Below are positions 18,867-27,707 of a stretch of DNA of 61,194 bases, one piece after another. The first letter of the stretch is position 1, and each line of letters starts with the position of its first letter. The stretch comes from a virus, in IMG/VR virus record IMGVR_UViG_3300047388_000109, positions 1 through 61,194 of that record; one strand, 5' to 3'. Made by a program: the position numbers and the translations under genes. The notes under the pieces were generated by a model, which worked only from the letters and a program-made list of their open reading frames with translations, made no database searches and was not told the DNA's origin.

Positions 18867-19046
18867 ATGCCGAAGATCGCAAAATGGCCCGATGCGTGGG
18901 GTCCCGAGCGCGTCCATAACTCCTTCTTCTCGCCCGAGGGGGTGGTAGAATTTCATCTCGATGGCTGCTGGTGCAGCCAATGCAAGGCAAGCCCACCCGA
19001 GAGGACGGCAGATGACCAAGATTTATCTCACCCCGGAGATGACTGA
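18867..19046 (+). CDS. small Cys-containing hypothetical protein
   Basis: 59 residues, MPKIAKWPDAWGPERVHNSF, with FHLDGCWCSQC as a CxCxxC cluster. First plus-strand gene of the packaging/virion block. It overlaps the next gene by 35 bases. No family recognised. Confidence 0.55.
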   Translation: MPKIAKWPDAWGPERVHNSFFSPEGVVEFHLDGCWCSQCKASPPERTADDQDLSHPGDD

Positions 19047-19362
19047 CGGGCGATTCGGAGCAAGCATAGAGGCAGAGCTGGACGTGTCGCTGTCGTCGGT
19101 GGTGCTCACGGCGCAGTGGGCTATCAACGGCCCGTGCATGCCCAAGGCAATCCACGTCACCGACGGCCTCAAGCACCGCCGCACGGCATTCACCGCCGCC
19201 CGCACCATGATGGAGGGCGACGTCTTCACCGGCACGTATCGGCTGGAGTTCAACGACACGCCGCACTACGTGCAGGGTCCGATGGGCCCAATGGGGCCAC
19301 CGGGACCGCCGGGCCCTACGGGCCGCGATGGCCGCGATGGCCGAGACGCAGACGAGTTCTAA
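19012..19362 (+). CDS. short protein with a collagen-like tail
   Basis: 116 residues. The first 85 form a beta-rich domain (MTKIYLTPEMTDGRFGASIE; VVLTAQWAIN; FTGTYRLEFNDTPHYVQ). The C-terminus is a short collagen-like Gly-X-Y run (GPMGPMGPPGPPGPTGRDGR), which would trimerise. Probably a minor virion or fibre protein; a much longer collagen-like gene lies at 39194. An extended -10 (TGGTAGAAT at 18943) lies upstream. Confidence 0.65.
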   Translation: MTKIYLTPEMTDGRFGASIEAELDVSLSSVVLTAQWAINGPCMPKAIHVTDGLKHRRTAFTAARTMMEGDVFTGTYRLEFNDTPHYVQGPMGPMGPPGPPGPTGRDGRDGRDADEF

Positions 19363-19383
19363 TCCTACCCACGGGCGGACAAC

Positions 19384-19656
19384 ATGAGCACATGGCCTTC
19401 ACAGAATCACGAGCGCTGGAAGGCGGGCGAGGTATCCCCTGACTCAGTGCCCCAATCGCTGTCGGTGCTGGAGACCGAGGCCGACCGCGCGCGCCGCACC
19501 CTGTCCATCCTCAACCTCAAGATGAAGCTGGCCGCTGAGCTGGAGCGCGAGCTGTTCATGGTCCGCTACAACCGCTGGTACCGCCGCCTCTGGCGCTATC
19601 TTCAGGCCATGTGGTGGTCGATCCTCGATTTCGACTACAACAAGGTGATGAAGTGA
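19384..19656 (+). CDS. hypothetical protein
   Basis: 90 residues. An N-terminal polar part and a helical, strongly basic and Trp-rich C-terminal half (MVRYNRWYRRLWRYLQAMWW) that could sit at a membrane surface. Its end overlaps the GTG of the next gene. No family recognised. Confidence 0.6.
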   Translation: MSTWPSQNHERWKAGEVSPDSVPQSLSVLETEADRARRTLSILNLKMKLAAELERELFMVRYNRWYRRLWRYLQAMWWSILDFDYNKVMK

Positions 19657-19946
19657 ACCGCATCGCCATCCTCCACGGCGGGCCAAGCGACCGCCAACAG
19701 CACGTGGTCGACCGCTACAGCGACGTGATCTACGTGGACGTGCTCGAACCGATCCCCACGCTCACCGTGAAGTCACGTGGCAAGGTGGACCCAGACGTGG
19801 GCGTGGTGCGCAAGGCGCGCTACGAGCGCGTATCGGCCGCCGTCAACCCCGGGCGCGACTGGATGTACCGCCGCCCCGGGCGCATCGGCTGCTGGCTGCC
19901 TGACCAAGAGGTGGTCCTGTACGTGTACGTGGGGCAGGAAGAATGA
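19653..19946 (+). CDS. hypothetical protein
   Basis: 97 residues from GTG 19653 (NRIAILHGGPSDRQQHVVD). A compact beta-rich protein; the ending WLPDQEVVLYVYVGQEE resembles small phage proteins of unknown function. ATGA overlap with the next small gene. Confidence 0.6.
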   Translation: MNRIAILHGGPSDRQQHVVDRYSDVIYVDVLEPIPTLTVKSRGKVDPDVGVVRKARYERVSAAVNPGRDWMYRRPGRIGCWLPDQEVVLYVYVGQEE

Positions 19947-20026
19947 CGTTCCAGTACCCGCCACCGCCCGGGCCCAAGGGTCCGAAGGTCCCCAAGCAAC
20001 CATTCGGCAAGGGAAAGAAAAAGTGA
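19943..20026 (+). CDS. 27-residue Pro/Lys-rich peptide
   Basis: MTFQYPPPPGPKGPKVPKQP and seven more residues ending GKKK. Coupled to both neighbours (ATGA in front, GTGA behind). Its composition suggests a nucleic-acid-binding peptide, but reality rests on the tight overlaps only. Confidence 0.4.
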   Translation: MTFQYPPPPGPKGPKVPKQPFGKGKKK

Positions 20027-20193
20027 GCCACCCGCTGACCCCGGAGCCCACCGGTATGTTCGAGCTGGGACAGCGCTCGGTGATGCTGGAGCGCGTGAAG
20101 GCCATCGTTCGCGAGTGGAACGAAGCCCCGGGCTACCCCCGGCCAGACCCCTACGAGTTCATGGGCCGAGTCGCATCGGTGTTCGACCAATGA
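20023..20193 (+). CDS. small hypothetical protein
   Basis: 56 residues from GTG 20023. SHPLTPEPTGMFELGQRSVM, then a helix (LERVKAIVREWNEA). ATGA overlap with the metallopeptidase-like gene. No family recognised. Confidence 0.55.
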   Translation: MSHPLTPEPTGMFELGQRSVMLERVKAIVREWNEAPGYPRPDPYEFMGRVASVFDQ

Positions 20194-20576
20194 CCAAGCG
20201 CATCACGTGGCCCAAGGCCGCCATCGCCCTGACCCTCGACGTCTGGGACACGACAGTGTGGCTGATGCTGGACCCCAAGACGCGGGACGCGGTCGCGGCG
20301 TACCTGAGCAAAGACGGTCTCCTGAAGTGGGACAAGCACAGCCCCCACGGCTGGGCATCTCACCTCGTCAACGACGTCAGCGGCGCTCACTGCTTCGTTG
20401 CCTACGTGGGCGACGGTGAGCTGGTCACCCTCGTGCATGAGCTGGACCACGCCACGTTCATGGTGCTCAACAGCGCCGGCGTGCTCGACCTGCCCAACAA
20501 CCAAGAGCCCCACACCTACACGCTGGGCTGCCTCCTACGGCAGGCCCTGAAGGCTCGAAAGTGGAAGAGCGCATGA
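20190..20576 (+). CDS. HExxH metallopeptidase-like phage protein
   Basis: 128 residues. VTLVHELDHATFMVLNSAGV has the zinc-binding HExxH motif (HELDH), and NNQEPHTYTLGCLL offers a Glu third ligand about 20 residues on. Similar HExxH proteins lie next to terminase genes in many phages. It may process a virion or host protein; no substrate is evident. Separated from terminase only by a 17-codon ORF. Confidence 0.65.
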   Translation: MTKRITWPKAAIALTLDVWDTTVWLMLDPKTRDAVAAYLSKDGLLKWDKHSPHGWASHLVNDVSGAHCFVAYVGDGELVTLVHELDHATFMVLNSAGVLDLPNNQEPHTYTLGCLLRQALKARKWKSA

Positions 20577-20626
20577 ACCGCCTGCCCGAGCTGATGACTG
20601 AGCTGGTGGATATGCAGGCCGACTGA
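20573..20626 (+). other. 17-codon coupling ORF before terminase
   Basis: MNRLPELMTELVDMQAD, starting in an ATGA overlap and ending TGA directly against the ATG of the small terminase. It may keep ribosomes on the message between the two genes. Confidence 0.35.
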
Positions 20627-21181
20627 ATGGCTGAGACGATTGACGTTACCCCTCAAGCCCCAGCGCTGAGCATAGAGCACGAGAAGGTTCTACACCAGTA
20701 TCTGATCAACGGCGGCAATGCCGCGCAAGCCTACGCCTCTGTCTACCCGGCTGCCAATGAGGGTAGCGCCAAGCGCGCGGCCAGTAGACTTCTGTCCACC
20801 CCACAGGCTAGACAATGGTTGGACAAAGCGCGCGCTGACGTGATGGCCCGCAACGGCATCACCTTGGACGCTCTGGTCAATGTCCTGAAGATTCAAGCGC
20901 TTACGCCGATCTCAGAGGTGCTGGGCGATCCCCGCGACATCGAGGGCGACAAGGTGCTCGCAGTAGAGTCGTACCGGGCTGCCACCGCCAAGACGGCCGA
21001 GGTGACCAAGATCGCCGACCGCCGTGGCGCTGTGGTCGAGCTGCTGGATCGATTCTTCCCTGACGTGGGCAAGCCCCAGCCGAGCACTACGCCCGGCGGC
21101 GCGGTGACCAACGTCCAGATCAACGCTGAGAACATCATGCTGGACATCCGTGCCCTATTCGCCAAACATCGCCCGGGGTGA
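20627..21181 (+). CDS. terS: terminase small subunit
   Basis: 184 residues. Recognises the packaging site and recruits the large terminase. LHQYLINGGNAAQAYASVYP with the following SAKRAASRLLSTPQARQWLD is the helix-turn-helix region of the Terminase_2 family, and ITLDALVNVLKIQALTPISE fits the central oligomerisation region. The C-terminus overlaps the start of the large subunit by 32 bases. Confidence 0.85.
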   Translation: MAETIDVTPQAPALSIEHEKVLHQYLINGGNAAQAYASVYPAANEGSAKRAASRLLSTPQARQWLDKARADVMARNGITLDALVNVLKIQALTPISEVLGDPRDIEGDKVLAVESYRAATAKTAEVTKIADRRGAVVELLDRFFPDVGKPQPSTTPGGAVTNVQINAENIMLDIRALFAKHRPG

Positions 21182-22784
21182 CCTGCCAGCCGACCTGCGC
21201 AACGAGCTGCAAATCTGTCCCTTCGAACTGCTTCCCGACCTGTGGGAAATCATGCTCCGCAACGGGGTCACCAAGGCTGCGCTGGGACGCGCGGACCGCT
21301 ACTACCTGCTGACCCAGCTGCTGCACCGCAAGGACGCGATTCATCCGTGGCTGTACGACCGTTGCCGAGAGGTGGAGGCCAGCCCAGACGGTCACCTCGA
21401 CCTGTGGGCCCGGGAGCACTACAAGTCGACCATCATCACCTTCGCGGGCATCATCCAAGAGGTGGTGAACAACCCCGAAATCACGGTGTGCATCTTCAGC
21501 CACACGCGCCCCGTGGCGAACAAGTTCCTGAACCACATCAAGAGGGAGCTGCAATTCAATGCCGACCTACAGACCGCATATCCCGACGTGCTCTGGGAGA
21601 AGGCGCACCGAGACGCGCCCCTGTGGAGTCTTGAGAAGGGGATCACGGTCAAGCGTACGACCAACCCCCTCAACGCCACCATCGAGGCGTCAGGACTGGT
21701 TGACTCGATGCCTACAGGTTCCCACTACCTCCTACGGGTTTACGATGACGTCGTAACGCTCAAGAGCGTCAGCACGCCCGAGCAGGTTGAGAAGACCACA
21801 GACGCCTACGCCCTGTCCGACAACCTCGGCGCGCGCGGCCCGGATGGCATGATGCGCGAGTGGATGATCGGCACCCGCTACTCGTTCGCGGACACGTACC
21901 AGACCATCATCGACAAGGCCACCCTGAAGGTGCGCCTGCACCCGGCCACCGATGACGGCACCCGCAACGGCAACCCAGTCTTCCTGACGCGCCAAGCGCT
22001 CGACGAGAAGCTGGACAAGCAGCCGTCCCATATCTTCGCCAGCCAGCAGCTCCAGAACCCGAGCGCCGGCAACGAGGCCATGTTCAAGCCTCAGTGGTTC
22101 CGCTTCTCAGACGTCCGCCCGGCCACCATGAACGTGTACATCACGGTCGACCCCGCCGGCAGCAAGAAGAAGGGCTCCGACAACACCGCGATGGCAGTGC
22201 AGGGCTACGATGCCGCGCGCGTTCACTGGTTCCTTGATGGGTACTGTCACAAGATGGGGTTGGCTGAGAGATGGCTAAGAATCAAAGAGCTGCGCAAGAA
22301 GTGGATGGAGATGCCCGGCGTGCAAAACGTCTTCGTCGGATACGAGAGCTACGGGATTCCCGACGCCTTGGATCACTTCGAGGAGCGCATGGAAATCGAG
22401 AAGATTTACTTCCCGATTACGGTGCTTCAATGGCCGAGGCAGGAGGCTGGCTCGAAGACGGACCGGATCGCCCGTCTGGAGCCCGACTTGCGGATGGGGC
22501 GGTTCATCATGTCCAAGCTGCTGAAGGAGGAGAGCCCCGCGCAGCAGGAGATGCGCGCGACGGGCCACGACTTCCGCATCTTCCAGCCCCAGAAGCGAAT
22601 CGACCACAACGGCAAGATGTACGACCTGAACCGGACCCTGATCAAGGAAATGACCTTCTTCCCATTCGCCCAGCATGACGACCTGCTGGACGCTGTGTCC
22701 CGCTTCTATGACATGGACCCAAGACCTCCGGTGATAATAGACGAACGAGCGACAGAACCAGAGGCGTTCGGCGACGGAGCATAA
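21150..22784 (+). CDS. terL: terminase large subunit
   Basis: 544 residues from GTG 21150. ATP-driven DNA packaging motor and nuclease. The Walker A region is AREHYKST (87-94), the degenerate form common in phage terminases; Walker B is YLLRVYDD (193-200). The nuclease domain begins with the metal-binding VYITVDPAG (Asp334) and later has HDDLLDAVSRFYD. Size and domain order are normal. The Walker A and nuclease residues are intact, so it should be active. Confidence 0.93.
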   Translation: MPYSPNIARGDLPADLRNELQICPFELLPDLWEIMLRNGVTKAALGRADRYYLLTQLLHRKDAIHPWLYDRCREVEASPDGHLDLWAREHYKSTIITFAGIIQEVVNNPEITVCIFSHTRPVANKFLNHIKRELQFNADLQTAYPDVLWEKAHRDAPLWSLEKGITVKRTTNPLNATIEASGLVDSMPTGSHYLLRVYDDVVTLKSVSTPEQVEKTTDAYALSDNLGARGPDGMMREWMIGTRYSFADTYQTIIDKATLKVRLHPATDDGTRNGNPVFLTRQALDEKLDKQPSHIFASQQLQNPSAGNEAMFKPQWFRFSDVRPATMNVYITVDPAGSKKKGSDNTAMAVQGYDAARVHWFLDGYCHKMGLAERWLRIKELRKKWMEMPGVQNVFVGYESYGIPDALDHFEERMEIEKIYFPITVLQWPRQEAGSKTDRIARLEPDLRMGRFIMSKLLKEESPAQQEMRATGHDFRIFQPQKRIDHNGKMYDLNRTLIKEMTFFPFAQHDDLLDAVSRFYDMDPRPPVIIDERATEPEAFGDGA

Positions 22785-22934
22785 ATGCCAGACGACAAAA
22801 CCAGCCAGCCCAATCAGGACTGGCAATCCGAGTGTGAGCCCGAGGTTACCAATACCCCGACGCCCTACGACCGCAGGTACGAGTCTCTTGGCGATGGCGG
22901 CTATATCCGACGCCCTTGCCCGCACGACAAGTAA
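22785..22934 (+). CDS. small hypothetical protein
   Basis: 49 residues starting at the base after the terminase stop (MPDDKTSQPNQDWQSECEPE). Polar and probably disordered, ending in CPHDK. No family recognised. Confidence 0.5.
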   Translation: MPDDKTSQPNQDWQSECEPEVTNTPTPYDRRYESLGDGGYIRRPCPHDK

Positions 22935-22938
22935 ACCC

Positions 22939-23175
22939 ATGCCCCAATCACTGGACCAGATCAGACAGCTGGGCACCAAGATGGCCGTGCGCAACCTCGT
23001 CATGCTGCGAGACGACCAGCTGGAGACCTACTTCGCGGACATCCGCGTCGCGATGGCCGAGCTGACGGACGTCGAGTGCGCCACGCTGGTGAACCGCCTT
23101 GGCGAGCTGCGCCACCTCGCCGCCGTGGTCTGCATGAACCGTCACCTGCACAAGCCTGAGGAGGCAGCCGAATGA
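22939..23175 (+). CDS. small helical hypothetical protein
   Basis: 78 residues, MPQSLDQIRQLGTKMAVRNL onward, mainly helical (ELTDVECATLVNRLGELRHL). ATGA overlap with the next gene. No family recognised. Confidence 0.6.
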   Translation: MPQSLDQIRQLGTKMAVRNLVMLRDDQLETYFADIRVAMAELTDVECATLVNRLGELRHLAAVVCMNRHLHKPEEAAE

Positions 23176-23444
23176 TCGAGACCCTGACATCCGCCGACGT
23201 GGCCGTGCTCCGCGTCGAGCCCGACTACAACGCCGTGGACATCTGCCTCGCTGTCAAGGCAGCACACCCGAGCCCGGATGCCCACCTCCCGAATAGCCCG
23301 GTGGGCCGCCTGTGCTACATCGTGGCCGCCTACATGGCGAAGCACCGCACCGACCTGCCTGCCGTGATCCCGGCACCGATGGACGCCGTGATCCGCACCG
23401 AGAGCCGCCACGGCGGCCCGGCACCGATAGCGGACGGCGGATGA
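23172..23444 (+). CDS. hypothetical protein
   Basis: 90 residues, MIETLTSADVAVLRVEPDYN, with NSPVGRLCYIVAAYMAKHRT in the middle. Coupled by ATGA at both ends. No family recognised. Confidence 0.6.
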   Translation: MIETLTSADVAVLRVEPDYNAVDICLAVKAAHPSPDAHLPNSPVGRLCYIVAAYMAKHRTDLPAVIPAPMDAVIRTESRHGGPAPIADGG

Positions 23445-23536
23445 ACCCCGTCATGGGCGTGTTCGGGATCATCGTCCTGATCATCTGCGCGTGCGTGCTG
23501 GCCGACCTGCTCGACGCCTTCGACCGAGTCGAATGA
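23441..23536 (+). CDS. 31-residue single-pass membrane peptide
   Basis: MNPVMGVFGIIVLIICACVL, then an acidic tail (ADLLDAFDRVE). One membrane helix. ATGA overlaps on both sides support translation. Confidence 0.5.
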   Translation: MNPVMGVFGIIVLIICACVLADLLDAFDRVE

Positions 23537-23712
23537 CCTGTCTGTCCTGCGAGGAGCGCCGGGCCGCCATCGCGACCTACATGCGCAAGATGCTGCACCT
23601 ACCCGAGCCGATCCGGGCCAAGGCAATCGAGCAAGCAAAGAAAGACCAACGGCTGTACCAAGCGCTGGCCGCATCGTGGCTGGCCGAACACCCATTCAAG
23701 GACCACCCATGA
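23533..23712 (+). CDS. small hypothetical protein with CxxC
   Basis: 59 residues, MTCLSCEERRAAIATYMRKM, then a helical body. N-terminal CxxC only. Coupled to the following large virion gene by ATGA. Confidence 0.55.
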   Translation: MTCLSCEERRAAIATYMRKMLHLPEPIRAKAIEQAKKDQRLYQALAASWLAEHPFKDHP

Positions 23713-25850
23713 GCCTGACGGCACCGCCACCTACCGTTTCGTCGCCCACCGGCCAGATGATCGACTGGAGGGGCGTAGTCTTCCCGTCAAAGTACATCGG
23801 AGGGGCTGGAGCTGGCAGCTACCATCGCCTCACGTACCACCTGTGCGCCACTGCGGACGGACCGTGGGAGTTTATGAAGACGGGGTACAACAGCAACGGC
23901 TCCTACGCGCCGTTTCTGTACCCGCGCTACAAGATGATGCTGTGGCCGATAGACGCGGCGACTGGGAAGGAGACCGCGCCGGTCACCGTAGCCACCCACG
24001 ACATCGTCGGCGCGGAGCTGAAGCCGGTGTTCAACGCGAAGTTCCCGCTGCCGGATGGGCTATACATCCTGCAAATCCTGCCGTTTACGCTGGCCGACGT
24101 GCCAATCGCCCCGGCCGCAGGCGAGTGCTACCCGCGCATCCCATTCTGGGTCGACAAGGGCGGCACCGCCAAGAACTTTCCGTGGTTCGCGCAAGCCTAC
24201 GGCGACTACGAGTGGACACACTCTGCGCTTGGGCCCACCGCCGGGATGACGCCGTTGCACTTCTACTGCATCAAGCCAGCGAGCGCGCACAAGGCTCAGG
24301 CGTACCCTCTTCCGCTGGACACGGACCCGTACCTGCCGATACCCACTGGAGAGAAGAAGAGCCTCACGCGCGTCAACCTGACTCTGGCTCAACAACAGGG
24401 CCTCAACTGGTACCCATGCACAACGGATCGGGGCATCCGCGTCACCGACGGCGAGCATGGCTACTACCCGGTCGGGTACACGTGCTTCCAGCCGTTCAAG
24501 CCGTACATCGACGGCCCGCGCGGTGTCGCGCAGACTGCATACACGCTCTGGCTGGGGGAGGGACGCAACAACAAGGTGTACTTCAATACGCCGCACTCGT
24601 GGCGCAGGCTTGACGCGGACGGGAAGGTGCGGACGACCATTGGCATCGTACACACCTACGCTCCCTATCACGAGGACGTGACGAAATACAGCGCGATGAA
24701 GATTCCGCAGTTTCACCCTGCGGTAAAAATCATGGGCAACTGGATCAACATACCACTGAGCGAGCAATATCCGAAACTCTCGTACTTCTCGTTCTTCGAC
24801 GACCTGACCACCCAGCCAGACCCGAACGCCGCTCCGGTGCAGGACGCCACGATGGCGTTCCCCGAGCAGCCGCATCTGGAGACCACCTTCAGGGGGCCCG
24901 TGCAGTATGGTGGCGACGCCCACGACGGCGGGTGGGTATTGGCGGCCGAGTTCGACAAGGCGGACCACCTGATACCGGCTAACGTCACGCGACACTTCAG
25001 GGTGCCTGACATCTTCGGCGGCGCGAAAAAGGACGGCATCGGCTTCTTCGCTTCGCGGAGCGGCAACGCCATCCAAATGTGGGACTACCGCTCGCGCCCG
25101 GCCAAGTTCCTCGGCAACCTGTGCGCGGCACCGGCCGGCCTCCTTGGCGGCATCATCGACGGCCGCAACCGCTACTTCCCGACGCTGAATGGCGTCGTTC
25201 TCACGCAAGCGCAGGCCCGCGCATACACCGTAGGCCCCAACGCGTTCATCCCGGGACCTGAGGGTATCTCCATCGTTGGCAACACGCTGTTCGTGGGCTC
25301 GTCATCGTGCGGGCAGGTTCTTTCCATCGACCTGACCACCAAGGTGATCACCCCCGCTTGCCCGGTCTCGATATACAACGGCCAGACCTTCGCGGTGATT
25401 CCGAGCGTGGACGCGTTGGGCAGAATCTTCACCGTCACCTTCGACAATCAGACCAACGGTCACGCGGTAGCGCACGTGCCGGGGGTAGGGGTCGGCAAGG
25501 ACGGCGTCACCTACTCGCACAACGCGGTGTGGGACTGGATCGACATTTCCTACGACGCCAGCGAGGGCGTTGGTGGGGCTACGCTCGACGGCGTCTACCC
25601 GATGTCGGTGTACGCCAGCGTGGACCGCATTATAGAGGGCGGGTCGGAAGAGAACATACGCTTCTGGCGCATGCCGAGACCCGGGGAGGCGGCGGCCCCC
25701 GACTACGCGAAACTCAAGGCTGGTCACGCGGAGTGGAATGCCGCTGGGTATGACGTGTACGGACGGCTTGGCTACCAAGCATCTGAGCTACCGTGGGGCG
25801 TCAGTTCCAACATCGACTACTGGCTACAACAACAAGGACACAAACCATAA
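23709..25850 (+). CDS. large putative virion protein (beta-rich)
   Basis: 713 residues. Beta-rich throughout, with Tyr/Pro/Gly-rich loops. The C-terminal third has repeats of the type FIPGPEGISIVGNTLFVGSS and QVLSIDLTTKVITP that look like beta-propeller blades. The N-terminal 300 residues show no family I know. Position between terminase and portal and its size suggest a structural or receptor-binding protein. No catalytic motif seen. Confidence 0.6.
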   Translation: MSLTAPPPTVSSPTGQMIDWRGVVFPSKYIGGAGAGSYHRLTYHLCATADGPWEFMKTGYNSNGSYAPFLYPRYKMMLWPIDAATGKETAPVTVATHDIVGAELKPVFNAKFPLPDGLYILQILPFTLADVPIAPAAGECYPRIPFWVDKGGTAKNFPWFAQAYGDYEWTHSALGPTAGMTPLHFYCIKPASAHKAQAYPLPLDTDPYLPIPTGEKKSLTRVNLTLAQQQGLNWYPCTTDRGIRVTDGEHGYYPVGYTCFQPFKPYIDGPRGVAQTAYTLWLGEGRNNKVYFNTPHSWRRLDADGKVRTTIGIVHTYAPYHEDVTKYSAMKIPQFHPAVKIMGNWINIPLSEQYPKLSYFSFFDDLTTQPDPNAAPVQDATMAFPEQPHLETTFRGPVQYGGDAHDGGWVLAAEFDKADHLIPANVTRHFRVPDIFGGAKKDGIGFFASRSGNAIQMWDYRSRPAKFLGNLCAAPAGLLGGIIDGRNRYFPTLNGVVLTQAQARAYTVGPNAFIPGPEGISIVGNTLFVGSSSCGQVLSIDLTTKVITPACPVSIYNGQTFAVIPSVDALGRIFTVTFDNQTNGHAVAHVPGVGVGKDGVTYSHNAVWDWIDISYDASEGVGGATLDGVYPMSVYASVDRIIEGGSEENIRFWRMPRPGEAAAPDYAKLKAGHAEWNAAGYDVYGRLGYQASELPWGVSSNIDYWLQQQGHKP

Positions 25851-25859
25851 GGAGCCATC

Positions 25860-26093
25860 ATGGCAGACAGCACCTACGACACAATCAAATACCGCAAGGG
25901 CAGCATTGACGACACGATGGACGCCGCCGAGGCCGGGACTCAGAAGCCGGGACCAGCGACGGCCAACGCGCCGCCATCCGTGCCCGTGCGCAACACCTCG
26001 GCCGGCCCGTTTGGAGGCAAGTCCAACCCAGACAACCAGCTGCCCGAGACCGCCTTCCACAAGGTGAAGACGTTCTTCGGGATCAAGGACTGA
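25860..26093 (+). CDS. small hypothetical protein
   Basis: 77 residues preceded by AAGGAG. Polar N-terminus (YDTIKYRKGSIDDTMDAAEA), Pro/Ala linker and C-terminus LPETAFHKVKTFFGIKD. The LP(E/D)(T/S)AFHK motif recurs at the end of the next protein, suggesting the two bind the same partner. Confidence 0.6.
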   Translation: MADSTYDTIKYRKGSIDDTMDAAEAGTQKPGPATANAPPSVPVRNTSAGPFGGKSNPDNQLPETAFHKVKTFFGIKD

Positions 26094-26095
26094 CC

Positions 26096-26314
26096 GTGTC
26101 CAAGGCACCCCGCGCAGACTTCGCCCTTCCGGGCGGCAAGTTCCCACTGAACACCCCGGGGCGCGTCGCCGCCGCTCCCGGGCTCGCAGCCTACAGTGAG
26201 GCCAAGGGCAACATCACCCCGGGCCAAGAGGCCGAGGTGAAGGCCAAGGCCGCCTCGAAGCGCGGAGGAGACCGTCTCCCTGACAGCGCGTTCCATAAGC
26301 CCGGTAGCCGCTGA
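26096..26314 (+). CDS. small hypothetical protein
   Basis: 72 residues from GTG 26096. SKAPRADFALPGGKFPLNTP, then a Lys/Ala-rich helix and C-terminus RLPDSAFHKPGSR, paralogous at its end to the 25860 protein. No family recognised. Confidence 0.55.
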   Translation: MSKAPRADFALPGGKFPLNTPGRVAAAPGLAAYSEAKGNITPGQEAEVKAKAASKRGGDRLPDSAFHKPGSR

Positions 26315-26327
26315 CTCCCGGCGGTAC

Positions 26328-26346
26328 AATAGCCGGACCACCCAAT
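26328..26346 (+). promoter_or_regulatory. short hairpin with a -10-like loop
   Basis: CCGGC (26328-26332) and GCCGG (26342-26346) flank a loop containing TACAAT. It sits just upstream of the 26363 gene and its GAGGAGGG ribosome binding site. Promoter or RNA hairpin; weak evidence. Confidence 0.3.
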
Positions 26347-26362
26347 CCCCGAGGAGGGACCA

Positions 26363-26746
26363 ATGTTCTGTGACGTATGTGGCTGTGAGCCGTGCAGGGT
26401 AGGAGCGCCGGTGAATTACGAGAACGAGCGCCGCAAGGCTGTCGAGAGGGCTGAAGCCCAGCGCATCGCCGACATCATCAAGGACGCGTTCGCGCCGCTG
26501 TTCGACGAGCTGAAGCGCAAGCCTGCGTTCTGGGAGGATTTCGGCTTCAAGTCGAGCGACCCCGACGAGCTGGGCGTCAAGCCTGTCGAGGGCCACGTCA
26601 CCGGCGAGCAGCTGCAAAACATCATGGACCAGACGTGGCGCGCTCTGGGCGTGAAGCGCTACACCGCAGCGTACTGGCCAGACCCGGACAAGCGCTACCT
26701 CGTGACCGGCGTCGCCTTCTCGGCGACCGAGGAGGGGCAATGCTGA
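26363..26746 (+). CDS. hypothetical protein with N-terminal Cys cluster
   Basis: 127 residues. MFCDVCGCEPCRVG has four Cys, possibly zinc-binding. A long charged helix follows (ENERRKAVERAEAQRIADII), then a small C-terminal domain (WRALGVKRYTAAYWPDPDK). Strong ribosome binding site. No family recognised. Confidence 0.6.
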   Translation: MFCDVCGCEPCRVGAPVNYENERRKAVERAEAQRIADIIKDAFAPLFDELKRKPAFWEDFGFKSSDPDELGVKPVEGHVTGEQLQNIMDQTWRALGVKRYTAAYWPDPDKRYLVTGVAFSATEEGQC

Positions 26747-26991
26747 CCCCGTTCGACGCCGCCATCCTGATGCTGGTCCTCGTGGCCGCCGTCGGGTTCC
26801 CGCTGGTGATGATCATCAACAAACTCACCGAGGCCAACGCGCTCGCGCACAGACGCAACGAGCTGTGCGACGAGTCCAACAACATGATCGCCGCCGGCCA
26901 GCAATACGCTCAGGCTCTTGCCGAGCAGATGGCGGCCAACCAGCGCGAGCACTTCGCCGAGGTGCGCGAACAACTGAAGGACTACGAATGA
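26740..26991 (+). CDS. small membrane-anchored coiled-coil protein
   Basis: 83 residues from ATG 26740 (GGAGGGG upstream). One membrane helix (AAILMLVLVAAVGFPLVMII), then a charged helix to the end. Overlaps both neighbours. Function unknown. Confidence 0.55.
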   Translation: MLTPFDAAILMLVLVAAVGFPLVMIINKLTEANALAHRRNELCDESNNMIAAGQQYAQALAEQMAANQREHFAEVREQLKDYE

Positions 26992-27707
26992 CGAGCCAAG
27001 AGTATATCCTGTCCGTCCTCAAGCTGCCGTTCTCCGACGAGGACAAGGCGGCCATGATCGTCAAGCTAATCGACGCCGGCATCAAGGCTGGCGTCTCAAC
27101 CGTATCGGGTTCGACCATAGGCAAAGCACCGGCAATTCAGGCCCAGCCGACAGAGCCGACGGTAGCGCCCGACCTTCTCGCCACCAAGCCGGTAACCCCA
27201 CCCGCGCCAGCTGTGACGCCAGCGCCCGTGTTCGTGCCGGCTTCGGGGGTGACTTTCCATGCCGAGAACGGCCAGCGCGTGGACGACATCGTCCCGAGCG
27301 GCACGCCCGGCACCGTGACCCTGCCGGCTACCGGCAACGTGGTCTCCGTGGGACAGCCGCAGAATGGCGAGACCGCCTTCGGCTACCTGAACCGCGTCAA
27401 GGCGCAGCTGCACGCCACCGACCTTGTGAACCGCTCGCTCGCCGTGCTGGCGATACAGGGCTGGGGCTACACCGCGACCCAGAACGGGCTCGACCCGAAG
27501 GACCCGAACAAGTGGCCGGAAATCGCCGACCGCGTCTGCAACGGCGCGTCGTACCAGACGCAGGCGCAGAAGGATGCCGCCGCGCTCGCGCGCCAGCAAA
27601 TGATCAGCGGCATGCAAAGCGTGGCCGCGCAGTATACAGCGCCTCAGCCAGCGCCCGCGCCGGCCGATGACGGAGGTACCGTACCGGTCCAGTTCGAGAA
27701 CCGGTAA
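26988..27707 (+). CDS. hypothetical virion-region protein
   Basis: 239 residues. N-terminal helical domain (MTSQEYILSVLKLPFSDEDK), a Pro/Ala/Thr linker (about 45-85), and a C-terminal part with FGYLNRVKAQLHATDL and LAVLAIQGWGYTATQNGLDP. One-base overlap with the next gene. No family recognised. Confidence 0.6.
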   Translation: MTSQEYILSVLKLPFSDEDKAAMIVKLIDAGIKAGVSTVSGSTIGKAPAIQAQPTEPTVAPDLLATKPVTPPAPAVTPAPVFVPASGVTFHAENGQRVDDIVPSGTPGTVTLPATGNVVSVGQPQNGETAFGYLNRVKAQLHATDLVNRSLAVLAIQGWGYTATQNGLDPKDPNKWPEIADRVCNGASYQTQAQKDAAALARQQMISGMQSVAAQYTAPQPAPAPADDGGTVPVQFENR

